NCBI RefSeq assembly: GCF_001647025.1
Contig: NZ_LUKQ02000004.1
Coordinates: 12,947-66,805 of the forward strand
Reading direction: 5' to 3'
Length of the DNA: 53,859 bases
Source of the DNA: Endozoicomonas atrinae
Lineage (GTDB): Bacteria > Pseudomonadota > Gammaproteobacteria > Pseudomonadales > Endozoicomonadaceae
The translations under genes were made by a program, and so were the position numbers. Shown piece by piece: positions 34,225-43,809 of the stretch (its first letter is position 1; each line of letters begins with the position of its first letter). The notes beneath the pieces were generated by a model. The model was not told the DNA's origin. It searched no databases and saw only the letters and a program-made list of their open reading frames with translations.

Positions 34225-34301
34225 CGCTTTCCGCTGGCCGCTTCCCGTAAAAGCATATGTCTTATCTTTTTCGGAGAGCAGGCAGCGGAGACCGGACGGC
34301 G
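34225..34301 (-). repeat. Heptamer-arm palindrome, copy 3
   Basis: Left heptamers GCTTTCC, GCTGGCC, GCTTCCC, then GTAAAAGC. Right arm TTTTTC then GGAGAGC, AGGCAGC, GGAGACC, GGACGGC. More diverged than copy 2. It lies 13 bp after the fixB stop. Confidence 0.8.
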
Positions 34302-34314
34302 AATCAGCTGATGC

Positions 34315-35262
34315 TTATTTCTCGCCAAACGCAGCAGTCAGTGCTGGCACGATCTTGTAAAGATCGCCAACAATGCCGTAGTCCGCGTATTGGAAGATCG
34401 GAGCATTTTTGTCCTTGTTCACTGCAACAATCACCTGGGCACTGTTGGCAGCAACCATGTGCTGGATCTGTCCGGAAATACCCAGTGCCAGATACAGTTC
34501 TGGTTTTGGCATCACACCGGAGATACCCACATAACGCTCTTGCTCCAGCCACTTCTCGCTCTCAGCGATTGGACGGGAACAACCCAGCTCAGCATCAATG
34601 GCAGCACCCAGGGCTTCAGCCATGGCAATGTCTTCTTTCTTGGCAATACCACGGCCGATACTAACGATACGCTTGGCCTTACCCAGGTCTACCTGAGTAG
34701 CCTGCTTAGGCTGACGCTCCAGACACTTGATGGCTGCTTTTGGTGCAACGAATTCAACGTTGATGGTTTCACCGGTTCTGGCAGCGTCTTCGCTTTCAGG
34801 TGCAAATACACCACCACTGACAACCATCACGGCAAACGGAGAAGCCACTTTCTCCTGACCGTGGGCAAGACCACCGTAAACCATGCGCTTACCGGTAACA
34901 CCACCGTCTTCAACGGTCACGTCATACGCTTCAGTTACCACACCCGCCTTCAGCTTAACGCCCAGCAGTGAAGCCAGAGCCTTACAGCAGCGAGTGCCTG
35001 GCAGCAGAATCAATGCAGAATCGGCAGCTTCAGAGATGGCCTTGGCCATGGTGTCAGCGTAATCTTCAACAATTCGTGAAGTTTCTCTGGCACCCAGCAG
35101 ATAAACTTTGTCAGCACCCTGGGCGTAGGCTTTTGCTACATCACCATCGGTGCCAATCACAAAAGCAGAAACCACTTCACCCAGTTCGCGGGCACCGGCA
35201 AGTACTTCTGCCTGACGGGATTCGACGTCACTGAAAACCCAAACGTTTGCAATCTTACTCAT
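34315..35262 (-). CDS. fixB: Electron transfer flavoprotein alpha-like subunit FixB
   Basis: ETF-alpha-type protein, 315 residues, forming a heterodimer with FixA that hands electrons to crotonobetainyl-CoA reductase. The N-terminus ANVWVFSDVESRQAEVLAGA matches E. coli FixB, and the C-terminal FAD-binding segment GISGQIQHMVAANSAQVIVA with NKDKNAPIFQYADYGIVGD is the ETF-alpha signature. The ATG follows 11 bp after the fixA stop. It lies upstream of the symporter pair. Confidence 0.95.
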   Translation of the reverse strand: MSKIANVWVFSDVESRQAEVLAGARELGEVVSAFVIGTDGDVAKAYAQGADKVYLLGARETSRIVEDYADTMAKAISEAADSALILLPGTRCCKALASLLGVKLKAGVVTEAYDVTVEDGGVTGKRMVYGGLAHGQEKVASPFAVMVVSGGVFAPESEDAARTGETINVEFVAPKAAIKCLERQPKQATQVDLGKAKRIVSIGRGIAKKEDIAMAEALGAAIDAELGCSRPIAESEKWLEQERYVGISGVMPKPELYLALGISGQIQHMVAANSAQVIVAVNKDKNAPIFQYADYGIVGDLYKIVPALTAAFGEK

Positions 35263-35273
35263 TGGTCAACCTA

Positions 35274-36065
35274 TCAATTCAGAATTTTACGCAGGTGGCT
35301 TACCAGCTCAGCGATTTGATCTTCACCGTCGCCTTCAATCATGACGTTGAGGCGTTCTTTCTGCTTGGGTGCTTTGGTTTCCAGCAATTCAACCGATGCT
35401 GTGCCCTGCGCTATCCCTTTCTCTACAAACAGCGCTGCTGGTGTCATCGTGCCTACTGGCTTCTTACCGGCAGCCAGAATGGCCTTCATGCCAGGAATAG
35501 CAGGGGTGTTGATGTCTGCAGAAACAGAGATAACGGCGGGTAGAGTGACTTCCAGCGCTTCCACTTCACTTTCCAGGGCACGCTCAACCACCAGCTTGCC
35601 GTTGTCCGCGGAAACAATTTTGCTGACGCCGCTCAGGGTGGCGACATCCAGCAGTGCACCCAGACGGGTACCAACCTGCTGAGCCAGAAGGTCTCCGGAA
35701 CCGTCACCACACAGGATCAGGTCAAAGCCAATCTCTCTGGCGGCAGTTGCCATCACTTCGGCCGTCTGCTCTGGCAGCAGATGCGTATAGGCATCATCCA
35801 TCACCGCAGTCATGGCGTCAGGACCGCGAGACAGGATGTCCTTACGGGCCTTGCTGTTTTCCAGAGTCTTGTCACCCACGCTCAGAGCGGTGATGTGGGC
35901 TTCACCCACCAGGCCTTTTACTTCAACAGCTGCTTCAATAGCGTTCAGATCAAATGGGCTGATCTTTGGCGTTGCACGGCTAACGTCCAGTGAGCCATCG
36001 GCCTGTACAACGATATCCTGCTCTTCAGGTACCAGTTTGCATCCAACAATAATTTTCATAGTCAT
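35274..36065 (-). CDS. fixA: Electron transfer flavoprotein beta-like subunit FixA
   Basis: ETF-beta-type subunit, 263 residues, the usual length for cai-linked FixA. The sequence VPEEQDIVVQADGSLDVSRA, then SPFDLNAIEAAVEVK and LSRGPDAM and LILCGDGSGDL, follows E. coli FixA closely. Two ATGs are spaced by one codon; I keep the first because AGGTAG-type purines sit upstream, but the second matches the E. coli start. It lies 101 bp after the MaoC-like gene and 11 bp before fixB. Confidence 0.95.
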   Translation of the reverse strand: MTMKIIVGCKLVPEEQDIVVQADGSLDVSRATPKISPFDLNAIEAAVEVKGLVGEAHITALSVGDKTLENSKARKDILSRGPDAMTAVMDDAYTHLLPEQTAEVMATAAREIGFDLILCGDGSGDLLAQQVGTRLGALLDVATLSGVSKIVSADNGKLVVERALESEVEALEVTLPAVISVSADINTPAIPGMKAILAAGKKPVGTMTPAALFVEKGIAQGTASVELLETKAPKQKERLNVMIEGDGEDQIAELVSHLRKILN

Positions 36066-36166
36066 TCAGCTTTCTACCTAAACTGCCCGGAGCACTCTGC
36101 CCCGGACATACTTCAAAACAGTCTCTGCTCACCGGAACAGAGGAAATGCTCAATACTCTCTATGAC

Positions 36167-37018
36167 CTACTTCCACTCAGCCAGTGCGTAGTTCAGATAG
36201 GCAATTTCAGGATCGTTGGCATCAATCACACGGAAGTGGATGGAGTTGTCATCCCACTTCCACATCTGGGTCTTGATGGTGCAGCCTGGATATAGAGACT
36301 TGGTGATCCGGGTCTTGAAGCGGGTCAGACGCTCAGGCTCACCAGGTAACAGCGTGTTGATGATGTGACGGCAGGCAAAACCGGCAGTACTTACTGCATG
36401 CAGGTTTGGCTTGGGATGGTCAAACTTCTGGGCATATTCCCAGTCAATGTGCTGAGGATGGTAGTCACCATTGAGACGATAGATGATGGCCTGGTTCAGA
36501 GGCACCTGTTCCACAACTTCAAAGTCAGGCTCTCTCTCAGGAATCTCAACAATATCTGCAGGTGCTTTTGGACCACCGAAGCCACCGTCGTAAAGACAGC
36601 AATCCCAGCTTTCATTGGTAAACAGCAGAGTGCCTTCTTCATCAAAGGTCTCACCAATGTGCTGAGCCAGACAGCCACGGCCTGGACCACGGTCGTAAAG
36701 CCCCTTCAGTAATACTTTGGTGCTGAGCTTGCCAGACAGTTTGGTCAGAGGCTGATGAAACTTAAGATCAAAGCCCCAGTGCAGGGAACCGCCCCATTCA
36801 AAACCAAAGTCGATGGTTTTGGTGACTTCGCTGTCCACAATCGGCATGGCAGCAAACATTGGCAGAATTTTCTGATCCTTTTCGTAAACGTACTCAAGAT
36901 CAGTCTTGCCATCGGCACCGGCACCACAACCCAGGCCAAAGATAATCAGTTCACGGAAGTCATATTCCCGTTCAAAAGGGCCGTAGGTTTTGCCCTGCAT
37001 ATCCAGTTTTAAAGCCAT
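36167..37018 (-). CDS. MaoC-like (hotdog-fold) enoyl-CoA hydratase in the place of CaiD
   Basis: 283 residues with two hotdog domains, as in hydratase 2 of peroxisomal multifunctional enzymes and the R-specific MaoC hydratases. The C-terminal domain has IYRLNGDYHPQHIDWEYA with catalytic Asp185 and His190; the usual Asn of the GDxNPxH motif is His188. LHAVSTAGFACRHII follows as expected. In E. coli the hydratase of this pathway is CaiD, a crotonase; none is seen here. This gene lies between caiC and fixA and most simply replaces CaiD in hydrating crotonobetainyl-CoA. That function is inference. GGAG lies 7 nt before the ATG. Confidence 0.85.
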   Translation of the reverse strand: MALKLDMQGKTYGPFEREYDFRELIIFGLGCGAGADGKTDLEYVYEKDQKILPMFAAMPIVDSEVTKTIDFGFEWGGSLHWGFDLKFHQPLTKLSGKLSTKVLLKGLYDRGPGRGCLAQHIGETFDEEGTLLFTNESWDCCLYDGGFGGPKAPADIVEIPEREPDFEVVEQVPLNQAIIYRLNGDYHPQHIDWEYAQKFDHPKPNLHAVSTAGFACRHIINTLLPGEPERLTRFKTRITKSLYPGCTIKTQMWKWDDNSIHFRVIDANDPEIAYLNYALAEWK

Positions 37019-37113
37019 GTCGATTCTCCACTATTAATTAAGAGGATGTGTCTTTTGCTGTTTATTTCACAACGTGTATTCAACAATCAGGTTTTAAATC
37101 TTTTCACTCAGGT

Positions 37114-38712
37114 TTATTCAGCAGATAAAGGATCCGGATCGGTCCAGACACAAACCCGCTCATTCTTCAGCACGCTTTTTTTAACTTTACCGGTACTGGT
37201 TCTTGGCAACTTCTTTCGAAACTCAATCACTGCCGGAACTTTGAATTTGGCCAGTCTTTCTGAGCAGTACCCCTGAATATCCGCTTCGGTCAGGAAGGCA
37301 TTCTCTTCCTGAACAACCACGGCTTTCACAATCTCATCGTACATTTCATCAGGAACACCAATCACAGCAGCATCCAGAATCTGTGGGTGAGTGAGCAGTG
37401 CATTTTCAATTTCGGTGCTGGAAATATTTTCACCGGACCGTTTGATTAAATTGACATTGCGATCCACAAAGAAGAAATACCCGTCGTTATCCATGCGGGC
37501 AAAGTCACCGGTATGCAGCCAACCTTCACTGTCATAGGTTTTAGCGGTGGCTTCCGGGTTGTTGTAATACTCTCTGAACAGTGTTTTCCCGGGGATGCCC
37601 TTGATGACAATTTCCCCTAATTCACCCGGCTTCACTTCCTGGTTATCAGCATCGACAATTCGAACGTCATAGCAGAAGCCGGGCCTGCCAATAGAGGGCC
37701 AGCGTCTTTCAAAGCCAGGCGTGTCGGTGATATTGCCGACAATGGTTTCCGTCATTCCGTAAGAAGTTAACAGCCTGACATTAAACCGGTGGGTAAATTG
37801 TTCTTTCTCTTTTTCAGAGAGATTCAAATAAAAGAGAACTTCTCGTAACTGATGATCTTTTTCCCAGGGGGCTTCTGGCTGCAACATCAACGTGCGTATC
37901 ACTAAAGGAATACACTCGGTAACCGTTGCCCGGTGGTGACAGATCTGTCCCCAGAATTTCGTTGCACTGTATTTTTCCACCAGAATCAATGCTGCACCGG
38001 AATGAAAGGCTGGCATTGCCGTTGTGCATTGAAAATCAATGTGACAGGCCGGCATGATGGTCAAATAACGGTCATTATCTCTCAGTGAGCACATCCATGA
38101 GCTGTAATGTCCCGCAAACAGCAGATTGTAATGGGTGATTACCACACCTTTTGGACAGGATGTTGTTCCGGAAGTAAAAATAATCTCGGCAATATCATCA
38201 CTGCTGACAGGCACATTCTGGAGGAGTTCCGAAGGCTGATTTTTTAATTCTCTGGAAAAATTGATGGTTCCTGAAGATTCAATGTGATCCGCAATACGGG
38301 CAACAAGAATGTTTGGCTGACTGCCACCCGCATCTTCACTCTGATAGTGAGAAACAAACTGTGACTCAACGATCACTGTTTTTATTTCACAGTGTTGAAT
38401 GATGTATTCACATTCATTTCTGAGGCATTGGGCATTTATGGGAACGGTAATTGCGCCAATTTTAGCCAGTCCAAACCAGCTGATCAGAAATTCGGGGCAG
38501 TTATTCAGTTGTGTGGCAACACGGTCGCCTTTCTCAATACCAAGACTGAGAAACAGGTTAGCGGCCCGGTTAATTTCACCATTAAATTCGGCGTAGGAAT
38601 ATTCACTGATATTGCCTACCGCGTCCTCAAATACGACAGCTGTTTTTGAACCATGCATCGCTGCTAGCTGGTCCCAGGCTTGTCGGATATTTTTGTTGCC
38701 CACTAAGTCCAC
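37114..38712 (-). CDS. caiC: Carnitine/crotonobetaine-CoA ligase CaiC
   Basis: ATP-dependent acyl-CoA ligase that activates carnitine, crotonobetaine and gamma-butyrobetaine, 532 residues. The AMP-binding signature IFTSGTTSCPKGVV lies near 170-183; MPACHIDFQC, LNLSEKEKE and LLTSYGMTETIVGNI follow E. coli CaiC closely. The C-terminal Lys of LPRTSTGKVKK is the adenylation lysine. The start codon is GTG (38712), supported by matching MDxxGxxxxRQxWD at the N-terminus of E. coli CaiC. A hairpin at 38770 separates it from caiB. Confidence 0.95.
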   Translation of the reverse strand: MDLVGNKNIRQAWDQLAAMHGSKTAVVFEDAVGNISEYSYAEFNGEINRAANLFLSLGIEKGDRVATQLNNCPEFLISWFGLAKIGAITVPINAQCLRNECEYIIQHCEIKTVIVESQFVSHYQSEDAGGSQPNILVARIADHIESSGTINFSRELKNQPSELLQNVPVSSDDIAEIIFTSGTTSCPKGVVITHYNLLFAGHYSSWMCSLRDNDRYLTIMPACHIDFQCTTAMPAFHSGAALILVEKYSATKFWGQICHHRATVTECIPLVIRTLMLQPEAPWEKDHQLREVLFYLNLSEKEKEQFTHRFNVRLLTSYGMTETIVGNITDTPGFERRWPSIGRPGFCYDVRIVDADNQEVKPGELGEIVIKGIPGKTLFREYYNNPEATAKTYDSEGWLHTGDFARMDNDGYFFFVDRNVNLIKRSGENISSTEIENALLTHPQILDAAVIGVPDEMYDEIVKAVVVQEENAFLTEADIQGYCSERLAKFKVPAVIEFRKKLPRTSTGKVKKSVLKNERVCVWTDPDPLSAE

Positions 38713-38769
38713 TGAATCACCCCATCACTGAGCAGCAGGTTGTCTTTTGCTCAGTTTTTCTTCTCTAGA

Positions 38770-38790
38770 AGGTGGGCGTCATGCCCACCT
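38770..38790 (-). other. Hairpin in the caiB-caiC gap
   Basis: AGGTGGGC at 38770-38777 pairs with GCCCACCT at 38783-38790 around a 5-nt loop. On the transcript it is 28 bp after the caiB stop and 57 bp before caiC. No T-run follows at once, so partial termination or processing is possible. It is unlike the heptamer palindromes. Confidence 0.55.
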
Positions 38791-38818
38791 GAAACTCCAT
38801 GCTGTTTATCGAACGGCA

Positions 38819-40051
38819 TTACTCTGTGGCAGGAACAGTTCCCAGTTTGACGATGCCCTTCTCCGCCAATGCCTGAATGGCTTCATCGCTGTAGCCAATG
38901 TCACCGAGAATATTGGCGGTATCCATTCCGTGCGTTGGCATACCACGCCATACCTTGCAGGGATTGTTCTTGAAGCGCGGCATGATATTTGGGCCTTTGT
39001 ACATCTGGCCGGACTGGGTTTCCCACTCAATAAAGGAGTTACGAGCTACGTACTGTGGATGGGATTCCAGTTCAGGGATGTCCAGTACCTTGGAGAAGGC
39101 AATACCATACTCACCGTAAATGGCCTGGGCTTCAGCAATGGTCTTACCAGCCAGGAATTCATCCAGATGATCTTCGACCAGCTGTGCAGAAGGTGACTTC
39201 CGGCTGATAAGCTGGATACCTTCAGGAAACTCTTCGGTGCCCAGCAGGTGCCCAATACCAATGGCGGGGAACATTTTTTCAATCGGTCTGGCACCTACCA
39301 GCTCCATAACCACGTAGCCGTCACGGCACTTGTACACTCCGCAGCCAACGTACAGTGGGTCTTTACCACGGGTCATACGTGGGCACATTTCACCGCCGTT
39401 GAGGTAGTCCATCATGTAATACTGACCAACGTGAAGCATCACTTCATACATAGCCACATCAATGCTTTCGCCAACACCGGTTTTGTGAACATTGTGCAGC
39501 GCAGCCAGAACAGAGCTGGTTACCGCAAAGCCGGAGATATAATCAGCGGTGTATGGGAAAGCAGGCATTGGCTGATCCACATCACCGTTCTGGATCAGGT
39601 AACCACTGAAGGCCTGAGCGATGGTGTTATAAGCGGCACTATTCGTGTATTCGTCCACGCCAAATTGACCAAAGCCGGACAGGTGGGCAATAACCAGTTT
39701 CTTATTGTGTTCCCACAGCAGTTCGTCAGTGATACCACGGCGTGCAAAAGCAGGCCCCTTACTGGCTTCGATAAAGATGTCTGCTGTTTCAATTAACTTA
39801 AGAAATGCTTCTTTACCTTCATCCGAAAAGATATTGATAGCCAGGGCATGAAGGTTTCTACGGGACATTTCCGGATAGTTAGGCTGAACCCGGATGGTAT
39901 CGCCATAGGCAGAGTGCTCAATCCAGATAACTTCAGCACCCCACTCGGCCAACATCTGTGCTGAATAAGGTCCAGCCACTTCGATGGCTGAAAAAACAAC
40001 CCTCAATCCCTTCAAGGGACCAAAACCCGGTGTAAACAGTTTATTGGACAT
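38819..40051 (-). CDS. caiB: Crotonobetainyl-CoA:carnitine CoA-transferase CaiB
   Basis: Class III CoA-transferase, 410 residues (E. coli 405), exchanging CoA between gamma-butyrobetaine, carnitine and crotonobetaine. The segments [60 protein letters not shown] and [18 protein letters not shown] are near-identical to E. coli. The catalytic Asp is in [10 protein letters not shown] or the adjacent region (Asp169 in E. coli numbering). It is followed by caiC on the transcript and preceded by palindrome copy 4. Confidence 0.96.
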   Translation of the reverse strand: MSNKLFTPGFGPLKGLRVVFSAIEVAGPYSAQMLAEWGAEVIWIEHSAYGDTIRVQPNYPEMSRRNLHALAINIFSDEGKEAFLKLIETADIFIEASKGPAFARRGITDELLWEHNKKLVIAHLSGFGQFGVDEYTNSAAYNTIAQAFSGYLIQNGDVDQPMPAFPYTADYISGFAVTSSVLAALHNVHKTGVGESIDVAMYEVMLHVGQYYMMDYLNGGEMCPRMTRGKDPLYVGCGVYKCRDGYVVMELVGARPIEKMFPAIGIGHLLGTEEFPEGIQLISRKSPSAQLVEDHLDEFLAGKTIAEAQAIYGEYGIAFSKVLDIPELESHPQYVARNSFIEWETQSGQMYKGPNIMPRFKNNPCKVWRGMPTHGMDTANILGDIGYSDEAIQALAEKGIVKLGTVPATE

Positions 40052-40143
40052 GGTGTTTTCTCAAGGGGTAACGCAAATTACCCGCTTTTAATACTGCTCT
40101 TGTTGCTGACCCTTTTGGCTTTGTTCCGGGAAGCAACGCTTCT

Positions 40144-40206
40144 CGCCGCCCGCTACCCGCGACCCGTAAAAGCTTTCGGGCAGCGGGTAGCGGGTAGCGG
40201 ATGGCG
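40144..40206 (-). repeat. Heptamer-arm palindrome, copy 4
   Basis: Shortest copy. Left heptamers GCCGCCC, GCTACCC, GCGACCC, then GTAAAAG. Right heptamers after TTTC: GGGCAGC, GGGTAGC, GGGTAGC, GGATGGC. The central loop is much reduced. It lies 11 bp after the caiA stop. Confidence 0.88.
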
Positions 40207-40217
40207 ACAAGTGATGT

Positions 40218-41354
40218 TTATCGGTACTTCTTCAGAACCTGACGACCCAGTGTCAGGATCTGCATCTCGTCGGATCCACCAGATACACGATCCACACGAA
40301 GGTCGCGCCAGAAACGTCCAACGCGATGACCGGTAATACCGATACCACCAAGAACCTGCATGGCAGAGTCCACTACTTCGAAGGCAGCATTGGCACAGAA
40401 GTATTTACACATGGCAGCGTCACCGGAGTTCACAGTGCCGTTGTCGCACTTCCATGCAGTTTCATAAACCATGTTCTTCATGGCGTTCAGTTTGATCGCC
40501 ATGTGAGCAAATTTTTCCTGGATCAGCTGGGTACGACCGATGGCTTCACCAAACTGGATACGCTGGTTGGCGTACTTGGCAGCGTCTTCAAAGGCACACA
40601 GGGCAATACCGTAGTTGGTGCAGGCCACCAGGAAGCGCTCTGCATCGAACTCTTCCTTAACACGGTTAAAGCCATTGCCTTCAGAGCCGAACATGTCCTT
40701 CTCTTCCAACTCAACGTTGTCGAAAATTACTTCGCAGCAGCTGTCCATGCGCAGGCCGATCTTGTCCAGCGGGTTCAGCTTGATGCCTGGCTTGCTCATA
40801 TCCACAAACCACTCAGAGAATACTGGTGAGTCTGGAGACGCTGAGTCACGGGCCATCACCACCAGATAAGGGCAGTGTGAGCTACTGGTGATAAAGCACT
40901 TGTGGCCGTTCAGATAGACTTTGCCATCCTTGCGGGTATAAGTGGTTTTCAGGCTACCGACGTCAGAACCGGCGCTTGGTTCAGTAATGGCAGAGTTCCA
41001 CATCTGCTGGCCAGTACCACGCAGAGCAAAAATCTTGTCGATCTGTTCCTGGGTACCGTGGCGCAGCATGGTGTTGAAGCCAGGCAGCTGATACAGCACA
41101 TAAGTAGGCGCACCGTGACGTCCAAGTTCTTCCCAGATAGCAGTCAGGGTAACCAGGCCAGCGTCCATACCGTCGTGTTCTTCTGGCAGCAGCATAGTGT
41201 CGATGCCCAGTTCAGCCAGAGCCTTCACCCAGCGCAGTGGGTATTCGTGCTTTTCGTCACACTCAACGAAATAGGCTTCCCAGTTCTCTCTTTCCATCAG
41301 TTCGCGGACACCCGCAACAAACAGTTCCTGCTCGTCAGATAAATTAAAATCCAT
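40218..41354 (-). CDS. caiA: Crotonobetainyl-CoA reductase CaiA
   Basis: Acyl-CoA-dehydrogenase-fold flavoprotein, 378 residues (E. coli 380), reducing crotonobetainyl-CoA to gamma-butyrobetainyl-CoA with electrons from Fix[24 protein letters not shown] opens like E. coli CaiA. Family segments [39 protein letters not shown] and the C-terminal [19 protein letters not shown] are present, with [11 protein letters not shown] near the end in the place of the catalytic region. It is second gene of the cluster. Confidence 0.96.
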   Translation of the reverse strand: MDFNLSDEQELFVAGVRELMERENWEAYFVECDEKHEYPLRWVKALAELGIDTMLLPEEHDGMDAGLVTLTAIWEELGRHGAPTYVLYQLPGFNTMLRHGTQEQIDKIFALRGTGQQMWNSAITEPSAGSDVGSLKTTYTRKDGKVYLNGHKCFITSSSHCPYLVVMARDSASPDSPVFSEWFVDMSKPGIKLNPLDKIGLRMDSCCEVIFDNVELEEKDMFGSEGNGFNRVKEEFDAERFLVACTNYGIALCAFEDAAKYANQRIQFGEAIGRTQLIQEKFAHMAIKLNAMKNMVYETAWKCDNGTVNSGDAAMCKYFCANAAFEVVDSAMQVLGGIGITGHRVGRFWRDLRVDRVSGGSDEMQILTLGRQVLKKYR

Positions 41355-41418
41355 GTCTAATACTCTTCTTTCTTAAGTGGTGCTTGTTTCAAAAATGCTG
41401 CTTCACTGAATAATTGAT

Positions 41419-42933
41419 TTACCAGCGATTCTTTTTGGCATCTTTCAGGAATGCCCAGATAACCAGAATATTTACGATGGCCAGTGGCGCGCCCCCTGCG
41501 ATGATTGCTGTCTGCAGAGGCTTCAAGCCACCCAGGGCAAGCAGGGTAATACCCAGAATCCCCACCAGCAGAGACCAGCCAAGTCGAATCCACAGAGGTG
41601 GTTCGTCGTAACCAGTCGCTTCCTTACAGGTAGACATGGCCAGGGTGTAAGAACAGGCGTTTACCAGGGTGATCGTGGCCAGGAAGCAGAGCACCAGGAA
41701 GACACCGATGGTGAAGGTGCTGAGTGGCAGTGTTGCCCAGATTTCGATAATGGCCCGTGGTACATCGTTCTCACTGATGATGGTGCTGATATCCAGCAGT
41801 CCCTTGTGCATAACCTCAACGGTATAGCTGCCGAGGATGCCCCAGAGTGTCCATGTGGTCAGAGTAAGACCGCCCACCATGCCCAGACAGAGTTCACGTA
41901 CTGTTCTGCCCTTGGAGATACGGGCAAGGAAGATGCACATCTGGATGCCGTAAATCATCCACCAGGCCCAGTAGAAGACGGTCCAGTTCTGAGGAAAACC
42001 ACTCTCACCGATGGCATCGGTATAGAACAGCATCCTGCCGGCATTCATCAGGAGAACACCAAAGGAGTCGGTGAAGTAATTCAGAATAAAGGTGGTACCA
42101 CCAACGATCAGAACCCAGGCAAGAACAAAGATACTCAGGTAGCTTCTCAGGTCACTGGCGATACGGATGCCTTTCTGAAGACCGAAGGCCACACAGATCG
42201 CGTTGAACACAATAAGGAAAGAAATGATCGTGGCATCAACTTCAAGGCTACGCTCAATACCAAAGAGATACTCAATACACTCAGTAACTAGTGGTGTTGC
42301 CAGACCAAGACTGGTACCCATCGCCAGAATCAGCGCAACGATGTACAGGTTATCTACGAAGGTTCCAAAAAGGCCGTTACTGTGCTTTTCACCCACCAGT
42401 GGTTCAATGGTCTTACTGGGGCGAATAACATTGACCTTTTTCACATACAGGAAGTAGCCAAAAGCAACACTTAACAGACTGTAGGTTGCCCAGGGTAAAG
42501 GTCCCCAGTGGAAAAGAGAGTAGGCAACGCCGTATTCTTTTGCCTGTTGAGAGAAAGGTTCAATACCGAATGGAGGAGTGAGGATATAGTAATAAACTTC
42601 AATCGTACCCCAGAAAAGTACGGCTGCCGACGTACACGAGGCAAACATCATGAAGATCCAGCTGGCAGTACTGAATTCAGGTTCCTCATCACCCAGCTTT
42701 TTATTGGCATAAGGGCCGAAGAGTAACCAGAAATAACCGCCCAGCATGATGACCATGTACCACTCAAATGCCCAGGCCCATTTGTAGGTCACATATTGAA
42801 AGACCTGGTTAATTACCTGATTAGCGGCATCCAGGTCCCGAACCGTGAAATAAATCAATATGGCAACAATAGCTAACGAAGGTATTGCTATCTTCGTATC
42901 TATTTTTATTGCCTTTTTTGGTTCAGCATCCAT
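41419..42933 (-). CDS. caiT: L-carnitine/gamma-butyrobetaine antiporter CaiT
   Basis: BCCT-family transporter of 504 residues, exactly the E. coli CaiT length, with twelve helices. Very close to E. coli along its length: [88 protein letters not shown] and [20 protein letters not shown], which contains the Trp box of the substrate site. It exchanges carnitine for gamma-butyrobetaine without an ion gradient in E. coli. It is first in the cluster, with a GGGGGA Shine-Dalgarno 8 nt before the ATG. Confidence 0.97.
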   Translation of the reverse strand: MDAEPKKAIKIDTKIAIPSLAIVAILIYFTVRDLDAANQVINQVFQYVTYKWAWAFEWYMVIMLGGYFWLLFGPYANKKLGDEEPEFSTASWIFMMFASCTSAAVLFWGTIEVYYYILTPPFGIEPFSQQAKEYGVAYSLFHWGPLPWATYSLLSVAFGYFLYVKKVNVIRPSKTIEPLVGEKHSNGLFGTFVDNLYIVALILAMGTSLGLATPLVTECIEYLFGIERSLEVDATIISFLIVFNAICVAFGLQKGIRIASDLRSYLSIFVLAWVLIVGGTTFILNYFTDSFGVLLMNAGRMLFYTDAIGESGFPQNWTVFYWAWWMIYGIQMCIFLARISKGRTVRELCLGMVGGLTLTTWTLWGILGSYTVEVMHKGLLDISTIISENDVPRAIIEIWATLPLSTFTIGVFLVLCFLATITLVNACSYTLAMSTCKEATGYDEPPLWIRLGWSLLVGILGITLLALGGLKPLQTAIIAGGAPLAIVNILVIWAFLKDAKKNRW

Positions 42934-43559
42934 TCAAACTTCCCCCTATTAAAAGCCTTGAATAACATACTAAAAAGCTAATCTGATTTTTGGGTATTCA
43001 ATCTTTTTTCTATAAATAAGTATTTTTAACAATGGATCAATTGAATACTCGAAAACAGACTCTGAAACAGAAAATGAATAATCTGGAATAAAAATTAATT
43101 CAGAATTTTACGAATAACTCATCATGAAGAAGACCAGATCTTAAGGTCGCCATAGCAGGACAACTGGTCTTTAAATGATCAACAACACGTCATAGTAATA
43201 AATGCAACTTCTCCCATTCATGTTAATCAGGAGATAAAAAATAAGCGCTTCTAAGAAGGCAGGCAGAATATAATATACTCACTATTTCCATAATTTGATT
43301 TGAAGCAATTATTGGATGAATAGTTTTTTCCTTTATCTTTCATTTACTATTCATAATCTTAAAGATTTTTGAGCGTTTTTTAAACAACACAAAGCGTACG
43401 TCACTATTTATTAGAAAACAGATTAAATATTATTCAGGATAAATATTGTTCTACTGTTAACTGATTGAGCAGCGGTTAAAAAAAGCACTAATAAAATAGT
43501 CAAACTTATTAACCTGGATCAATTCCTCAACCATCCATACAAAAATACATTTCAATAAT

Positions 43560-43573
43560 TTGATGAGAATCAT
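43560..43573. promoter_or_regulatory. FNR-like box candidate
   Basis: TTGATGAGAATCAT matches the FNR consensus TTGATnnnnATCAA at nine of ten fixed positions. It is about 630 bp from caiT, far for direct control. The same stretch also resembles a Fur-type sequence, so the call is weak. Confidence 0.25.
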
Positions 43574-43716
43574 TTATTAATTATCAAAACATATCCGAAT
43601 CGAAGAGCATTACTTTCTAAGAAATAAAACAATCATCTTGAGAAAAAGCATTACCGGCGAAATCCTATATCTTTTTAACAACCCAGCTCTGATCTCTGAA
43701 ATGTACTTTTTAGGAA

Positions 43717-43751
43717 AGCCTTTATAACAATGACTCATTTTTATAAAGGCT
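43717..43751 (-). terminator. Hairpin after the RpiR-family regulator
   Basis: AGCCTTTATAA at 43717-43727 pairs perfectly with TTATAAAGGCT at 43741-43751, loop 13. It is 58 bp after the regulator stop. The following tail is mixed, so termination is likely but not certain. Confidence 0.5.
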
Positions 43752-43809
43752 GTTTGTGACAGGATTCTCATATTGAATTTCTGTATCCAGAAAGATACAT
43801 AACCCAACA

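Larger units (their letters stand above)
42934..43809. promoter_or_regulatory. 876-bp AT-rich gene-free region ahead of the carnitine cluster
   Basis: Nothing here looks like a gene; an 83-codon minus frame (43610-43861) has no family features and overlaps the regulator. The stretch should carry the cai promoter. An inverted repeat, AAGACCAG at 43130-43137 with CTGGTCTT at 43164-43171, lies about 200 bp upstream of caiT. E. coli cai is controlled by CRP, FNR and CaiF; no caiF gene lies in this window. Confidence 0.5.

Noticed and set aside
43755-43770. CRP-like box TGTGA-N6-TCTCA
   Set aside because: One mismatch in a short motif and placed downstream of the regulator, not in front of a gene it could control.
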